DNA from: Natrinema altunense
GTDB taxonomy: Archaea > Halobacteriota > Halobacteria > Halobacteriales > Natrialbaceae
Assembly: GCF_000731985.1 (NCBI RefSeq)
Contig: NZ_JNCS01000011.1
Location: forward strand, 62,001-126,000
Length of the DNA stretch: 64,000 nucleotides
Reading direction: 5' to 3'
The position numbers and the translations under genes are program-made. Shown here one piece after another: positions 1-8,698 of this stretch. The first letter of the stretch is position 1; the number at the start of each line of letters is the position of its first letter. Below the pieces are notes generated by a model. It searched no databases. It was not told where the DNA came from and saw only the letters and a list, made by a program, of their open reading frames with translations.

Positions 1-57
1 ACGGCCACGCTTGAGAGACTAGCTGAAAAACACGTCGGTACGGTGGTCGGAAAGACC

Positions 58-65
58 TATTTAGA
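58..65 (+). promoter_or_regulatory. TATA element of the first gene, leaderless promoter
   Basis: A TATTTAGA element is centred about 26 bases before the ATG at 87. That is the normal spacing between an archaeal TATA box and the transcription start, so the mRNA probably begins at or next to the start codon. Confidence 0.5.
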
Positions 66-86
66 CGGCTCCGGCATATCATAGTA

Positions 87-1211
87 ATGGAGGCGAGGGG
101 GCTGCGGGCCCTACTGTGTGTGCTCGTGGTGGTTGCGTCTTCGATCGCGTTCGTCTCGGCGGCGGCCGGTGTCGCGGCGGATGTCGGGACACGGCGAGCG
201 GCGCTGCAGGAAGCGCCCGGGGGCGACGTGAACGGCACGCCGACGCTTGGAGAGGCGGACCAGACGTATATCGACGTGTTCATCGCCGAGAACGGTTCGG
301 CGCGGGTGACGGTCGACTACCAGTTCTACCTCGCCGACGAGAATCGGTCGGCCGAGTGGGAGTCGTTGGCGGCGAACGTCTCGAGCGAGACCGACTGGTA
401 CGTCGCCGAGGAACGCCGGAGTTGGAACGAGACGCTTTCCGAAGGGGAAAACGCGACCGACCGGGAGATGTCGCTCTCGAACGTCTCCATCACCACGGAG
501 ACGACGTCCAGACCGGAGGAGATCGGCCACGCGAAGGTCTCTTTCGAGTGGGCTCACTTCGCGCACGTCCAGGTCAATCGGATCGAGGCGGGTGCTGCGC
601 TCTCCGGCTTTACGCTCACCGACGGGACGACGTTGCAGTTCCGCTGGCCCGAGGAGTACGCCGTCTACGAGAACGAGGGTGCGCCACAGGTGAAGCCGTC
701 GCCCGACGAGTCGGGCGCCGGGTCGGTCGGCTGGGAGGGCGAACGGAACTTCCCCGACGGCGAACCCCGGGTCGTGCTGATACGGGACAGCGATGCGGGC
801 ACGGCCGAGCCACAGTCCGCGGCGGACCCGTCGATGCCGTGGACGATCGTCACGCTCGCGCTCGCGTTGCTCGCAACCGTCGGCGCGGCCGGCTGGTTGC
901 TCGGTCGCAGGCGGTCGGACGAGGAGGCGACCGTCGCCGAGGACGAGGCCGTCCATCGACCCGACGGCGCGGCCGATTCCGAGCGGACCGTCCCCGACGG
1001 TCCCCCGCCGGAGTTACTGAGCAACGAGGAACGCGTCCTGCGACTGCTCGAGGCACGCGGCGGTCGGGTCAAACAACAGCAGGTCGTCTCGGAACTGGAC
1101 TGGACCGAGGCCAAGACGAGTCAGGTCGTCGGCGACCTACGCGAGAGCGACGAGATCGAGGTGTTCCGAATCGGACGGGAGAACGTGCTGACGTTGCCCG
1201 ACGACGACTAA
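87..1211 (+). CDS. Membrane-anchored winged-helix protein (haloarchaeal DUF7343/7345-like)
   Basis: A 374-residue protein with an N-terminal hydrophobic signal segment (about residues 8-32), a long acidic extracellular beta-rich region (about 55-245), one transmembrane helix (about 250-270, ending in GRRR) and a cytoplasmic C-terminal winged-helix domain (about 305-372, starting LLSNEERVLRLLEARGG). The layout suggests an outside sensor tied to an inside DNA-binding domain. Many haloarchaea encode such IclR/MarR-like membrane regulators, but their ligands and targets are generally unknown. The ATG at 87 has a well-spaced TATA element. It stands alone, upstream of argG on the same strand. The function is inferred from architecture only. 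Confidence 0.8.
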   Translation: MEARGLRALLCVLVVVASSIAFVSAAAGVAADVGTRRAALQEAPGGDVNGTPTLGEADQTYIDVFIAENGSARVTVDYQFYLADENRSAEWESLAANVSSETDWYVAEERRSWNETLSEGENATDREMSLSNVSITTETTSRPEEIGHAKVSFEWAHFAHVQVNRIEAGAALSGFTLTDGTTLQFRWPEEYAVYENEGAPQVKPSPDESGAGSVGWEGERNFPDGEPRVVLIRDSDAGTAEPQSAADPSMPWTIVTLALALLATVGAAGWLLGRRRSDEEATVAEDEAVHRPDGAADSERTVPDGPPPELLSNEERVLRLLEARGGRVKQQQVVSELDWTEAKTSQVVGDLRESDEIEVFRIGRENVLTLPDDD

Positions 1212-1304
1212 CGCTGTCCGCGCGTGTCGGCTCCGATCCCGACCCGGACCAGCGAGCGCGCGAGGTAGCAGGATTTAATACTGTGGGTCCGTACCACTCT
1301 ACCA

Positions 1305-1397
1305 ATGAGCCGTCTCGCCGGTACCGCGTTCGCCGTTCTCGGTACCGACGGGTCCGTCGCTCGGCGGCGGCCGCGGCGATTCCGACCGGGCCTTTGA
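1305..1397 (+). CDS. Possible leaderless 30-aa small ORF
   Basis: An ATG at 1305 opens a 30-codon frame beginning MSRLAGTAFAVLG and ending RPGL. A TTTAATA element at 1274-1280 is centred about 28 bases upstream, the spacing expected for a leaderless archaeal mRNA. The peptide is basic (many Arg), unlike the acidic haloarchaeal norm, so it may be a short leader or simply non-coding. I recognise no family. Confidence 0.25.
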   Translation: MSRLAGTAFAVLGTDGSVARRRPRRFRPGL

Positions 1398-1508
1398 GCC
1401 CGTACTATACTACTCCCCCTGTTCCGGTCTGTTTCGCATTTCCCGAAACTGCAGTATTTTGGGTTAGCAGCATCTATACCTTTAATTTACGGAATTGAAA
1501 CCAATGAA

Positions 1509-1514
1509 TTTAAG
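1509..1514 (+). promoter_or_regulatory. argG TATA element
   Basis: A TTTAAG element in an AT-rich stretch lies about 32 bases before the argG ATG at 1544, implying a leader of only a few bases. The lysW operon carries the same TTTAAG core before its first gene, so the two arg transcripts share a promoter style. Confidence 0.45.
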
Positions 1515-1543
1515 TCCGTCCTGTGGGTTTACTCGAGTACGAT

Positions 1544-2782
1544 ATGACCCGCGTGGCACTTGCGTTTTCGGGCGGTCTGGACACGACGGTCTGTGTCCCG
1601 CTGCTCGAGGAAGAATACGGATACGACGACGTGATCGGCGTTACCGTCGACGTCGGCCAACCGGCCGAAGAGTTCGACGAAGCCGAGGAAACCGCCGAGG
1701 CGCTCGGCCTCGACCACTACGTCGTCGACGCGCGAGCGGAATTCGCGCAACTCTGTCTCGAGAGCGTTCGCGCGAACGCGACCTATCAGGGCTACCCGCT
1801 GGGAACGGCGCTCGCCCGTCCCGTGATCGCGGACGCGATCCTGGAGGTCGCAGAGGAGCAGGACTGTACCGGCATCGCCCACGGCTGTACGGGCAAGGGC
1901 AACGACCAACTTCGCTTCGAGGCCGTCTGGCGTAGCTCCGACCTCGAAGTCATCGCCCCCGTGCGCGAACTCGGCCTCACCCGCGAGTGGGAGAAGGAGT
2001 ACGCCGCCGAGAAGGACCTCCCCGTCGAGGGCGGCAGCGGCGGCGACTGGTCGATCGACACCAACATCTGGAGCCGCTCGGTCGAGGGCGACGATCTCGA
2101 GGATCCGAACTACGTCCCCTCGACGGAGATCTACGCCTGGACCGAGGACCCCGCCGACGAGACCGAGGAGATCGAGATCTCCTTCGAAAACGGCTACCCC
2201 GTCGCCGTCGACGGCAAGGAGTACGAGCCGGTCGCACTCATCGAACACCTCAACGAACTCGCCGGCAGCTACGGCGTCGGCCGCACCGACATGATGGAAG
2301 ACCGCATGCTCGGACTGAAGGTCCGCGAGAACTACGAGCATCCCGGCGCGACGACGCTGCTCAACGCCCACGAGGCCCTCGAGGGGCTCGTCCTCACCCA
2401 GGAGGAGCGCCAGTTCAAGCAGCAGATCGACCAGCAGTGGTCCCAGAAGGGCTACGAGGGGCTGATCGATGCACCGCTCGTGAGCGCGCTCGAGAGCTTC
2501 ATCGACGAGACCCAGCAGCGTGTGACCGGCACGGTCACGATCCGCTTCGAGGGTGGCCAGGCACGTCCGGTCGCTCGCGACAGCACGTTCGCGGCCTACT
2601 CGGCCGAACACGCCTCCTTCGACACCGAGACCGTCGGGGAGATCAAACAGGAAGACGCTACCGGCGTCGCGAAGTACCACGGCTTCCAGCGCCGCCTCGC
2701 GAACGAGGCGATCGCGGCCAACGCCGACGACGAGGCAGTCGAGCTCGCGACCGACGGGAGCGGGACGGGAGACGACCAGTAA
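1544..2782 (+). CDS. argG: Argininosuccinate synthase
   Basis: Condenses citrulline and aspartate with ATP to argininosuccinate, the penultimate step of arginine synthesis (cytoplasmic). The protein is 412 residues and begins MTRVALAFSGGLDTTV, carrying the SGGLDT ATP-pyrophosphatase P-loop of the family at residues 9-14. The length is typical. I chose the ATG at 1544 because the P-loop motif normally sits within the first 10-15 residues and the upstream GTG at 1523 would add an unconserved heptapeptide. argH follows after two bases, so the two genes are surely co-transcribed. The C-terminus is an acidic, low-complexity tail typical of haloarchaeal proteins. Confidence 0.97.
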   Translation: MTRVALAFSGGLDTTVCVPLLEEEYGYDDVIGVTVDVGQPAEEFDEAEETAEALGLDHYVVDARAEFAQLCLESVRANATYQGYPLGTALARPVIADAILEVAEEQDCTGIAHGCTGKGNDQLRFEAVWRSSDLEVIAPVRELGLTREWEKEYAAEKDLPVEGGSGGDWSIDTNIWSRSVEGDDLEDPNYVPSTEIYAWTEDPADETEEIEISFENGYPVAVDGKEYEPVALIEHLNELAGSYGVGRTDMMEDRMLGLKVRENYEHPGATTLLNAHEALEGLVLTQEERQFKQQIDQQWSQKGYEGLIDAPLVSALESFIDETQQRVTGTVTIRFEGGQARPVARDSTFAAYSAEHASFDTETVGEIKQEDATGVAKYHGFQRRLANEAIAANADDEAVELATDGSGTGDDQ

Positions 2783-2784
2783 TC

Positions 2785-4323
2785 ATGACCGAGGAGAGCG
2801 CTCACGACGGCGATAAGGCCACGGCCGATGGCGGCGGGCAGTCCGACGAACCCCGATATTCGTCGGCGTATCGCTCTGACGGTGGCGACGAGGGTGTCGT
2901 CCGCCGGGACCGCTTCAGCGGCGGCCCCGCCCGGAGCTTCCTCTCCTCGCTCGCAGCGGACGAACGGATCTTCGAGGCCGACCTCGAGGTCGACCGCGCA
3001 CACACGGTCATGCTCGCCGAACAGGGCATCATCGGAGACGACGTCGCCGGGCAGATCCTGACCGCCCTCGACGCGATCGAGGTCGACGGCCACGGCTCCT
3101 TGCCCGACGGCGAGGACGTCCACGAGGCCATCGAGACCGCAGTCATCCAGCGCAGCGGCGCGGACGGCGGGAAGATGCACACCGCACGGTCGCGCAACGA
3201 CGAGGTCGCGGCCTGCATCCGCTATCGCCTGCGCGAGGACGTTCTCGAGGCGATCGAGACGACGCTCGCGCTGCGCGAGTCGCTCGTCGACGTCGCCGAA
3301 GCCCACACCGAGACGATCATGCCCGGCTACACCCACCTCCAGCCCGCCCAGCCGACCACCGTGGCCCACTGGGCGCTGGCCTACGAGGGTGCGGTTCGCC
3401 GCGATACCGAACGGTTGCTCGAGGCCTACAGCCGGATCAACCAGTCGCCGCTGGGCGGCGCGGCGTTCGCGGGCACGACCTTCGACATCGACCGCGAGCG
3501 CGTCGCCGATCTGCTGGGCTTCGACGGACTGGTGGTCAACTCGATGGACGCCGCCTCGAGTCGGGATTTCCTGCTCGAGACGACCCAGGCGCTGTCGACC
3601 CACGCGACGACGCTGTCGGGGCTGGCGGAGGACGTGATCATCTTCGCGAACCGCGGCTTCGTCGATCCGGCCGACGACTACTCCTCGACGTCGTCGATCA
3701 TGCCCCAGAAGAAGAACCCGGACACGCTGGAACTGGTCCGCGCGGTCGCGGGCGACGCCGCCGGCGGCGTCCAGGGGCTGACGACGACCCTGAAGGGGCT
3801 GCCACGCGCGTACAACCGCGACCTCCAGCGGGCGACGACCCACGCCTGGGAAACCGTCGACGCGGTCACCGAGGCCAGCGAGGTCGCGGCGGGCGCGGTG
3901 GCGACGGCCGACTGGAACGAGGCGGCCCTCGCCGCGGCGGCCGGTGACGGCTTCTCCACGGCGACCGGCGTCGCGGACCTACTGGCGGCCAACGGGATCC
4001 CGTTCCGGACGGCGCACGAACTCGTGGCGCTCGCGGCCGACGACGGTGCCGACTACGACGCCCTCGAGGCCGCAGCCCAGGAGGTACTCGGCGAATCGCT
4101 CGCGGCCCACGTCGAACCTGCGGCCGTCGAAACGGCGCTCGAGCCGGCCGAAAGCGTCGCGAGCCGCGACTCACAGGGCGGTCCCGCACCCGACGCGGTC
4201 GCTCCCCAGATCGAGTCGGCTCGCGAGTCGCTCGCGGCCGCCGAAGAGTCGCGTGCGGCCGCGATCGACGGGCTCGAGACGGCACGCGAGGCGCTCCGGT
4301 CGGAGGTGAACGGCTATGTTTGA
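2785..4323 (+). CDS. argH: Argininosuccinate lyase
   Basis: Splits argininosuccinate into arginine and fumarate, the last step of the pathway. It has 512 residues, somewhat longer than bacterial ArgH because of an acidic N-terminal extension (about 35 residues, beginning MTEESAHDGDKATADGGG). The fumarase/lyase superfamily signature SSIMPQKKNPD is present at about residues 304-314, along with conserved GGKMHTARSRND and HLQPAQPTT blocks. The ATG at 2785 lies two bases after the argG stop codon. It forms a two-gene operon with argG, upstream of the LysW-dependent operon that supplies ornithine and citrulline. Confidence 0.97.
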   Translation: MTEESAHDGDKATADGGGQSDEPRYSSAYRSDGGDEGVVRRDRFSGGPARSFLSSLAADERIFEADLEVDRAHTVMLAEQGIIGDDVAGQILTALDAIEVDGHGSLPDGEDVHEAIETAVIQRSGADGGKMHTARSRNDEVAACIRYRLREDVLEAIETTLALRESLVDVAEAHTETIMPGYTHLQPAQPTTVAHWALAYEGAVRRDTERLLEAYSRINQSPLGGAAFAGTTFDIDRERVADLLGFDGLVVNSMDAASSRDFLLETTQALSTHATTLSGLAEDVIIFANRGFVDPADDYSSTSSIMPQKKNPDTLELVRAVAGDAAGGVQGLTTTLKGLPRAYNRDLQRATTHAWETVDAVTEASEVAAGAVATADWNEAALAAAAGDGFSTATGVADLLAANGIPFRTAHELVALAADDGADYDALEAAAQEVLGESLAAHVEPAAVETALEPAESVASRDSQGGPAPDAVAPQIESARESLAAAEESRAAAIDGLETAREALRSEVNGYV

Positions 4324-4517
4324 GGTCGGCTGTCGCCCGTCCGGAACGGGTCGACGGGCGAAGCCACATGCCGCCGATCGGCCGGGTCGGCGGCGATCCC
4401 CGCGAGGGGACAAATTACCGAACACATGATATTCAGAAGTAAATTCGCAGTCTGTTGGGTTTGAGGCTCCGTTAGAGTGGCGTGCAGTTAGTATAATTTT
4501 TCTGGTAGCTCCGAAGG

Positions 4518-4524
4518 ATTTAAG
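4518..4524 (+). promoter_or_regulatory. TATA element of the lysW-arg operon
   Basis: TTTAAGG sits about 30 bases before the lysW ATG, matching the argG promoter core, with an additional AT-rich box (TATAATTTTT) near 4491. A four-codon ATG...TGA frame at 4541-4555 overlaps the lysW start codon as ATGA. Its role is unknown. Confidence 0.45.
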
Positions 4525-4551
4525 GTATCTCGGTTCACACATGGGAGTACA

Positions 4552-4716
4552 ATGACCGAATGCGTCGAGTGTGGGGCCGAAGTGTCCCTGCACGACGATC
4601 TGGAAGTGGGAGAGATCATCGACTGTACGACCTGTGGAGCCGAGCTGGAAGTCGTCGACACGGAGCCGCCAGTCCTCGAGCGAGCCCCCGAGCTCGAAGA
4701 GGACTGGGGTGAGTGA
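4552..4716 (+). CDS. lysW: LysW/ArgW amino-group carrier protein
   Basis: A 54-residue acidic carrier protein. In this pathway the amino group of glutamate is joined to the carrier's C-terminal glutamate and all later intermediates stay attached until ornithine is released. The sequence shows a zinc-binding pair of CxxC motifs (Cys4/Cys7 and Cys25/Cys28) and the diagnostic C-terminal EDWGE with terminal Glu54. It lies immediately before argX, whose GTG start overlaps its TGA stop, which fixes the assignment. At this length many gene finders skip it. It serves the arginine branch here. A lysine role is possible in principle, but no lysine-specific genes are nearby. Confidence 0.93.
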   Translation: MTECVECGAEVSLHDDLEVGEIIDCTTCGAELEVVDTEPPVLERAPELEEDWGE

Positions 4717-5594
4717 CCTTGCAAGTAGGACTCCTCTACTCACGGATCCGCAAGGACGAGAAGCTCCTCCTCACCGAGCTTCGCGAGCGTGACCACGAGG
4801 TCACGAAGATCGACGTTCGCAAACAGACCTTCGACATCTCGGCGGCTCCCGCGGCGTTCGACGGCCTCGACATCGTCGTCGATCGCTGTCTCGCCACGAG
4901 CCGGAGCCTGTACGCCACGCAGTTCTTCGAGGCCTACGGCATCCCCGTGGTCAACAGCCACGAGACCGCAGCCATCTGCGCGGACAAGGTACAAAACAGC
5001 CTCGCCCTCGAGAAGGCGGGCGTGCCCACCCCCGCGACGAAGGTCGCGTTCACCAAAGAGACCGCGATGGACGCCATCGAGGAGTTCGGGTATCCGTGCG
5101 TGCTCAAACCCGTCGTGGGGTCGTGGGGCCGCCTGATGGCCAAGATCGACTCCGAGTCGGCCGCGGAGGCCATCCTCGAGCACAAGGCGACGCTGGGCCA
5201 CTACGAGCACAAGGTGTTCTACGTCCAGGAGTTCGTCGAGAAGCCCGGGCGTGACATCCGCGTGCTCGCGACCGACGGCGAGCCCATCGCCGCGATGGTC
5301 CGCTCGTCGGACCACTGGATCACCAACGCCGCGAAGGGTGCGGAGACGGACGTCTTCGACCTCGACGACGAGGCCGTGGCGCTCGTCCGGAAGGCCAGCG
5401 ACGCCGTCGGCGGCGGCCTGCTGGGCATCGACCTGATGGAAATCGGCGATTCGTATACGGTCCACGAAGTCAATCACACGGTCGAGTTCAAGGCCCTCGA
5501 CGACGCCGTCGAGACGGACGTCGCGGCCACCGTCGTCGACTGGCTCGAGGGGAAAGCCGACGCGGCCGCCGACGAACTCGAGGTGACCGCCTGA
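4713..5594 (+). CDS. argX: Glutamate--LysW ligase (ATP-grasp, RimK-like)
   Basis: Ligates the alpha-amino group of glutamate to the gamma-carboxyl of the LysW C-terminal glutamate using ATP, the first committed step of carrier-based arginine synthesis. The 293-residue protein has the ATP-grasp fold: a preATP-grasp region (1-85), the central lysine/glycine loop region around KPVVGSWGR (about residues 131-139), and the metal-binding tail EVNHTVEFKA near residue 250. The start is a GTG (4713) overlapping the lysW stop by four bases, a typical translational coupling. The stop overlaps the argC ATG. It could be called LysX by homology, but context supports ArgX. Confidence 0.93.
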   Translation: MTLQVGLLYSRIRKDEKLLLTELRERDHEVTKIDVRKQTFDISAAPAAFDGLDIVVDRCLATSRSLYATQFFEAYGIPVVNSHETAAICADKVQNSLALEKAGVPTPATKVAFTKETAMDAIEEFGYPCVLKPVVGSWGRLMAKIDSESAAEAILEHKATLGHYEHKVFYVQEFVEKPGRDIRVLATDGEPIAAMVRSSDHWITNAAKGAETDVFDLDDEAVALVRKASDAVGGGLLGIDLMEIGDSYTVHEVNHTVEFKALDDAVETDVAATVVDWLEGKADAAADELEVTA

Positions 5595-6673
5595 TGGCGG
5601 TCGGCACCGAAACCGGGGCGGACGCAAATGCCGAGACGATAACCGCGAGCGTCGTCGGCGGCTCCGGCTTCACGGGCGGCGAACTGCTCCGCCTGCTCGC
5701 GGGCCACCCGAACGTCGAGATCAGCGAGGTCACGAGTCGGTCGAAGGCCGGCAAGAGCGTCGGCTCCGTCCACCCGCCGCTGCGCGGGTCGGACCTTCGC
5801 TTTACCGAACCGGACGACCTCGAGTCCGTCGACGTCCTCTTCGCGGCGACGCCACACGGCGTCTCCATGGGGCGGATCGACGAGTTCTTCGAGGTGGCGG
5901 ACACGGTCGTGGACCTCTCGGCGGACTTCCGCCTCGAGACCGAGGCGCAGTACGACGAGTGGTACGACGGCCACGAGGCCCCCGAATACCTCGAAACGGC
6001 CGAGTACGCGCTGCCGGAGATCAACCGCGAGAACCTCGCGGGTGCGGACCTGATCGCCGGCGGCGGCTGTAACGCCACCGCGACGATCCTCGGGCTCTAC
6101 CCGCTGTTCGAGCACGGGATCTTAGAGGGCAGCGCCGAGCGGGTCGTCGTCGACGTGAAAGTCGGCTCCTCCGAGGGCGGCGCGGGCGGCGGCGAGGCCT
6201 CGAGCCACCCCGAGCGCTCGGGGGTCGTGCGTCCGTACGCGCCGACGGGTCACCGCCACGAGGCCGAAATCGAACAGTTCCTCGGTACGTCGGTCGCCTT
6301 TACCTGCCACGCCGTGGACATGATTCGCGGTGCCAGCGCGACGAGCCACGTCTTCCCCGCGAGCCCGGTCTCGAAGGGCGACCTCTGGCAGGCCTATCGT
6401 GGCTGCTACGAGGACGAGCCGTTCGTCCGCATGGCCGCCGGCGGCTCCGGCGTCTACCGCTACCCCGAACCGAAGGCGGTCGCCGGGACGAATCTGGGCG
6501 AGGTCGGCTTCGAACTCGACCCGTCGAACGAGCGCATCGTCGTCTTCTCGGCGATCGACAACATGATGAAAGGCTCCGCGGGGCAGGCGGTCCACGCCGC
6601 CAACGTCGCGCTGGGGCTCGAGGAGACGGCTGGACTCGAGTTTACGGGGCTTCACCCCGTGGGGGCACCCTGA
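5594..6673 (+). CDS. argC: LysW-gamma-glutamyl-phosphate reductase (N-acetyl-gamma-glutamyl-phosphate reductase family)
   Basis: NADPH-dependent reduction of the carrier-bound glutamyl phosphate to the semialdehyde. It has 359 residues, an N-terminal Rossmann motif (ASVVGGSGFTGGELLRLL, about 14-31) and the catalytic cysteine in GGGCNATAT (Cys159). The family's histidine region is in TGHRHEAEIEQFL. The ATG overlaps the argX stop by one base. In this operon the substrate is expected to be the LysW-bound rather than the acetylated form. Confidence 0.95.
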   Translation: MAVGTETGADANAETITASVVGGSGFTGGELLRLLAGHPNVEISEVTSRSKAGKSVGSVHPPLRGSDLRFTEPDDLESVDVLFAATPHGVSMGRIDEFFEVADTVVDLSADFRLETEAQYDEWYDGHEAPEYLETAEYALPEINRENLAGADLIAGGGCNATATILGLYPLFEHGILEGSAERVVVDVKVGSSEGGAGGGEASSHPERSGVVRPYAPTGHRHEAEIEQFLGTSVAFTCHAVDMIRGASATSHVFPASPVSKGDLWQAYRGCYEDEPFVRMAAGGSGVYRYPEPKAVAGTNLGEVGFELDPSNERIVVFSAIDNMMKGSAGQAVHAANVALGLEETAGLEFTGLHPVGAP

Positions 6674-6674
6674 C

Positions 6675-7547
6675 ATGACGACGGTAGTGAAGATCGGCGG
6701 TGCACGCGCCGTCGACCCCGACGGTGCCCTCGCGGACGTCGCGAGCCTCGTCGAGGACGGCGAGGACGTGGTCCTCACGCACGGCGGGTCGACCGCCGTC
6801 GACGAAACGCTCGCGGAACTCGGCGAGGAGCCGACCTACGTCGAAACGCCCGGCGGCGTCGTCGGCCGCTTCACCGACGAGCGCACCATGGACGTCTTCA
6901 AGATGGTGATGCCGGGCAAGCTCAACACCGATCTGGTCGAGAGCCTGCACAACGAGGGCGTCGACGCAGTCGGCCTCTCCGGTACGGACGGCAAACTACT
7001 CTGTGGCAAACGGAAGTCCGCCGTCCGCGTGAAAGAGGACGGCAAGAAGAAGATCAAGCGCGGCGACCACTCGGGCACGATCGAGTCGGTCAACGCCGAC
7101 CTGCTCGAGACGACCCTCGCGGGCGGCTACACGCCCGTCGTTTCCGTTCCGATCCTCGGCACGGAGCAATCCGGCGGCTACACCGCGGTCAACGCCGACG
7201 CCGACCGCGCCGCGGCTGCGATCGCGGGTGCGCTCGAGGCCGATCTCGTCGTGCTGACGGACGTCACGGGAATCTACGAGGACCCCGACGACGAATCGAC
7301 CAAGATCGACTCGGCCGCGACGCCGGAGGAGTTCGCGGCCGTCACGGACGCCGCTGAAGGGTTCATGACGAAGAAGGTCATGGCCGCCGAGGAGGCGCTC
7401 GAGGGCGGAGCCGCGTCGGTCACGGTCGCGACGGCCAACGCCGACGACCCGATCAGTAGCGCGCTCGCGGGTGCGGGAACGACCCTCGAGCCCGGCGTCC
7501 TCGAGCCCGACGGGGACGAAAAGACCGAACAGGAGGCCGCAGAATGA
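6675..7547 (+). CDS. argB: LysW-glutamate kinase (acetylglutamate kinase family)
   Basis: Phosphorylates the side-chain carboxylate of carrier-bound glutamate with ATP, providing the substrate for ArgC. It is a 290-residue amino-acid-kinase-fold protein with KIGG at residues 6-9, the THGGS glycine loop near 37, and the nucleotide-binding VVLTDVTGIY block near residue 196. The ATG lies one base after the argC stop, and the last codons overlap the argD start by four bases (ATGA). Length and motifs are normal for the family. Confidence 0.95.
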   Translation: MTTVVKIGGARAVDPDGALADVASLVEDGEDVVLTHGGSTAVDETLAELGEEPTYVETPGGVVGRFTDERTMDVFKMVMPGKLNTDLVESLHNEGVDAVGLSGTDGKLLCGKRKSAVRVKEDGKKKIKRGDHSGTIESVNADLLETTLAGGYTPVVSVPILGTEQSGGYTAVNADADRAAAAIAGALEADLVVLTDVTGIYEDPDDESTKIDSAATPEEFAAVTDAAEGFMTKKVMAAEEALEGGAASVTVATANADDPISSALAGAGTTLEPGVLEPDGDEKTEQEAAE

Positions 7548-8698
7548 GCGACCTCGACTTCGTCTCCGGGAGCAAACCGATCCGTCTCGAGCGCGGCGAG
7601 GGAGCGTCCCTCTACACCGCCGACGGCACGGCGTATCTGGACGCCGGCGCGAGCTACGCCTGTACCCCGCTGGGTCACTCGCACCCGGCGGTCGTCGAGG
7701 CCGTCCAGGAACAGGTCGGCGACCTGACGTTCGTCGACTCCTCCTATCCCGTCGCGGCGCGCGAGAACGCCTACGCCGCGCTCGTCGCGGCCGCGCCGGA
7801 CGGCCTCGAGAGCGCCTGGTTCTGTAACTCCGGGACCGAGGCCAACGAAGCCGCCCTGAAGTTCGCCCGGTCGGCGACCGGCGAGTCGAAGATCGTCGCC
7901 GCGACCCGCTCGTTCCACGGGCGGACGATGGGGTCGCTCGCGGCCACCTGGAAGGACAAGTACAAGAAGCCCTACGAGCCCCTGGCGGGCGACGTGGAAT
8001 TCGTTCCCTACGGCGACGTCGAGGAACTCGCCGCTGCCGTGGACGACGAGACGGCGGCCGTCATCCTCGAGCCGATCCAGGGCGAGGGCGGGATCAACGT
8101 CCCGGCGACGGGGTACCTCGAGACCGCCCGCGAACTGACCGCGGACGCCGGCGCGGCGCTCGTCTTGGACGAGGTCCAGACCGGTATGGGTCGTACCGGC
8201 GAGATGTGGGCCTGTCAGCACGCGGGCGTCACGCCTGACGTCCTGACGACGGCGAAGGGGCTCGGCAACGGCCTGCCCGTCGGCGCGGTCGCGGTCCAGG
8301 ACTGGATCGCCGACGGCGCGGCCTCGCACAACGCCACGTTCAGCGGCGGCCCCGTCGTCGCCGCGGCGGTCCACGCGACCGTCTCGACGCTGGTCGAGGA
8401 GGAGTGGCCCGCTCACGCCGCCGACCTCGGTGACTTCCTCGTGACCGAACTCGAGGCAGCACTGGGCGATGCGGTCCGTGAGGTCCGCGGTCGTGGCCTT
8501 CTCGTCGGCATCGAGTTGAAACGCGGGGCGAACCGGGTCGCGCGCGACCTGGCGATGAACCAGCAGGTTCTCGCGTTGCCTGCTGGCCGGACCGTGCTGC
8601 GCCTGCTGCCGCCGCTCGTGATCGACGAGGCGGACGCGGCGCAACTCGTGGACGCACTGACGGCGACCATCGCATCCGAGACCGACGCCCAATCATGA
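7544..8698 (+). CDS. argD: LysW-glutamate-semialdehyde aminotransferase
   Basis: A class III PLP aminotransferase that transfers an amino group from glutamate to the LysW-bound semialdehyde, giving LysW-ornithine. It has 384 residues, the PLP-anchoring lysine at Lys238 in TTAKGLGNGLPVGA, the upstream LDEVQTGMGRTG block and the NSGTEANEAALK phosphate-binding region. It overlaps argB and argE by four bases each, so the whole cassette is translationally coupled. Confidence 0.95.
   Translation: MSDLDFVSGSKPIRLERGEGASLYTADGTAYLDAGASYACTPLGHSHPAVVEAVQEQVGDLTFVDSSYPVAARENAYAALVAAAPDGLESAWFCNSGTEANEAALKFARSATGESKIVAATRSFHGRTMGSLAATWKDKYKKPYEPLAGDVEFVPYGDVEELAAAVDDETAAVILEPIQGEGGINVPATGYLETARELTADAGAALVLDEVQTGMGRTGEMWACQHAGVTPDVLTTAKGLGNGLPVGAVAVQDWIADGAASHNATFSGGPVVAAAVHATVSTLVEEEWPAHAADLGDFLVTELEAALGDAVREVRGRGLLVGIELKRGANRVARDLAMNQQVLALPAGRTVLRLLPPLVIDEADAAQLVDALTATIASETDAQS

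Larger units (their letters stand above)
1212..1543. other. Intergenic region upstream of argG
   Basis: About 330 bases separate the membrane regulator from argG. The region holds two TATA-like promoters (near 1274 and 1509), a possible 30-codon ORF and an AT-rich tract just before argG. I see no RNA gene. Confidence 0.5.

Noticed and set aside
7274-8692. 472-codon minus-strand ORF opposite argB-argD
   Set aside because: Antisense shadow of well-identified genes; rich in Arg and Gly with no domain.
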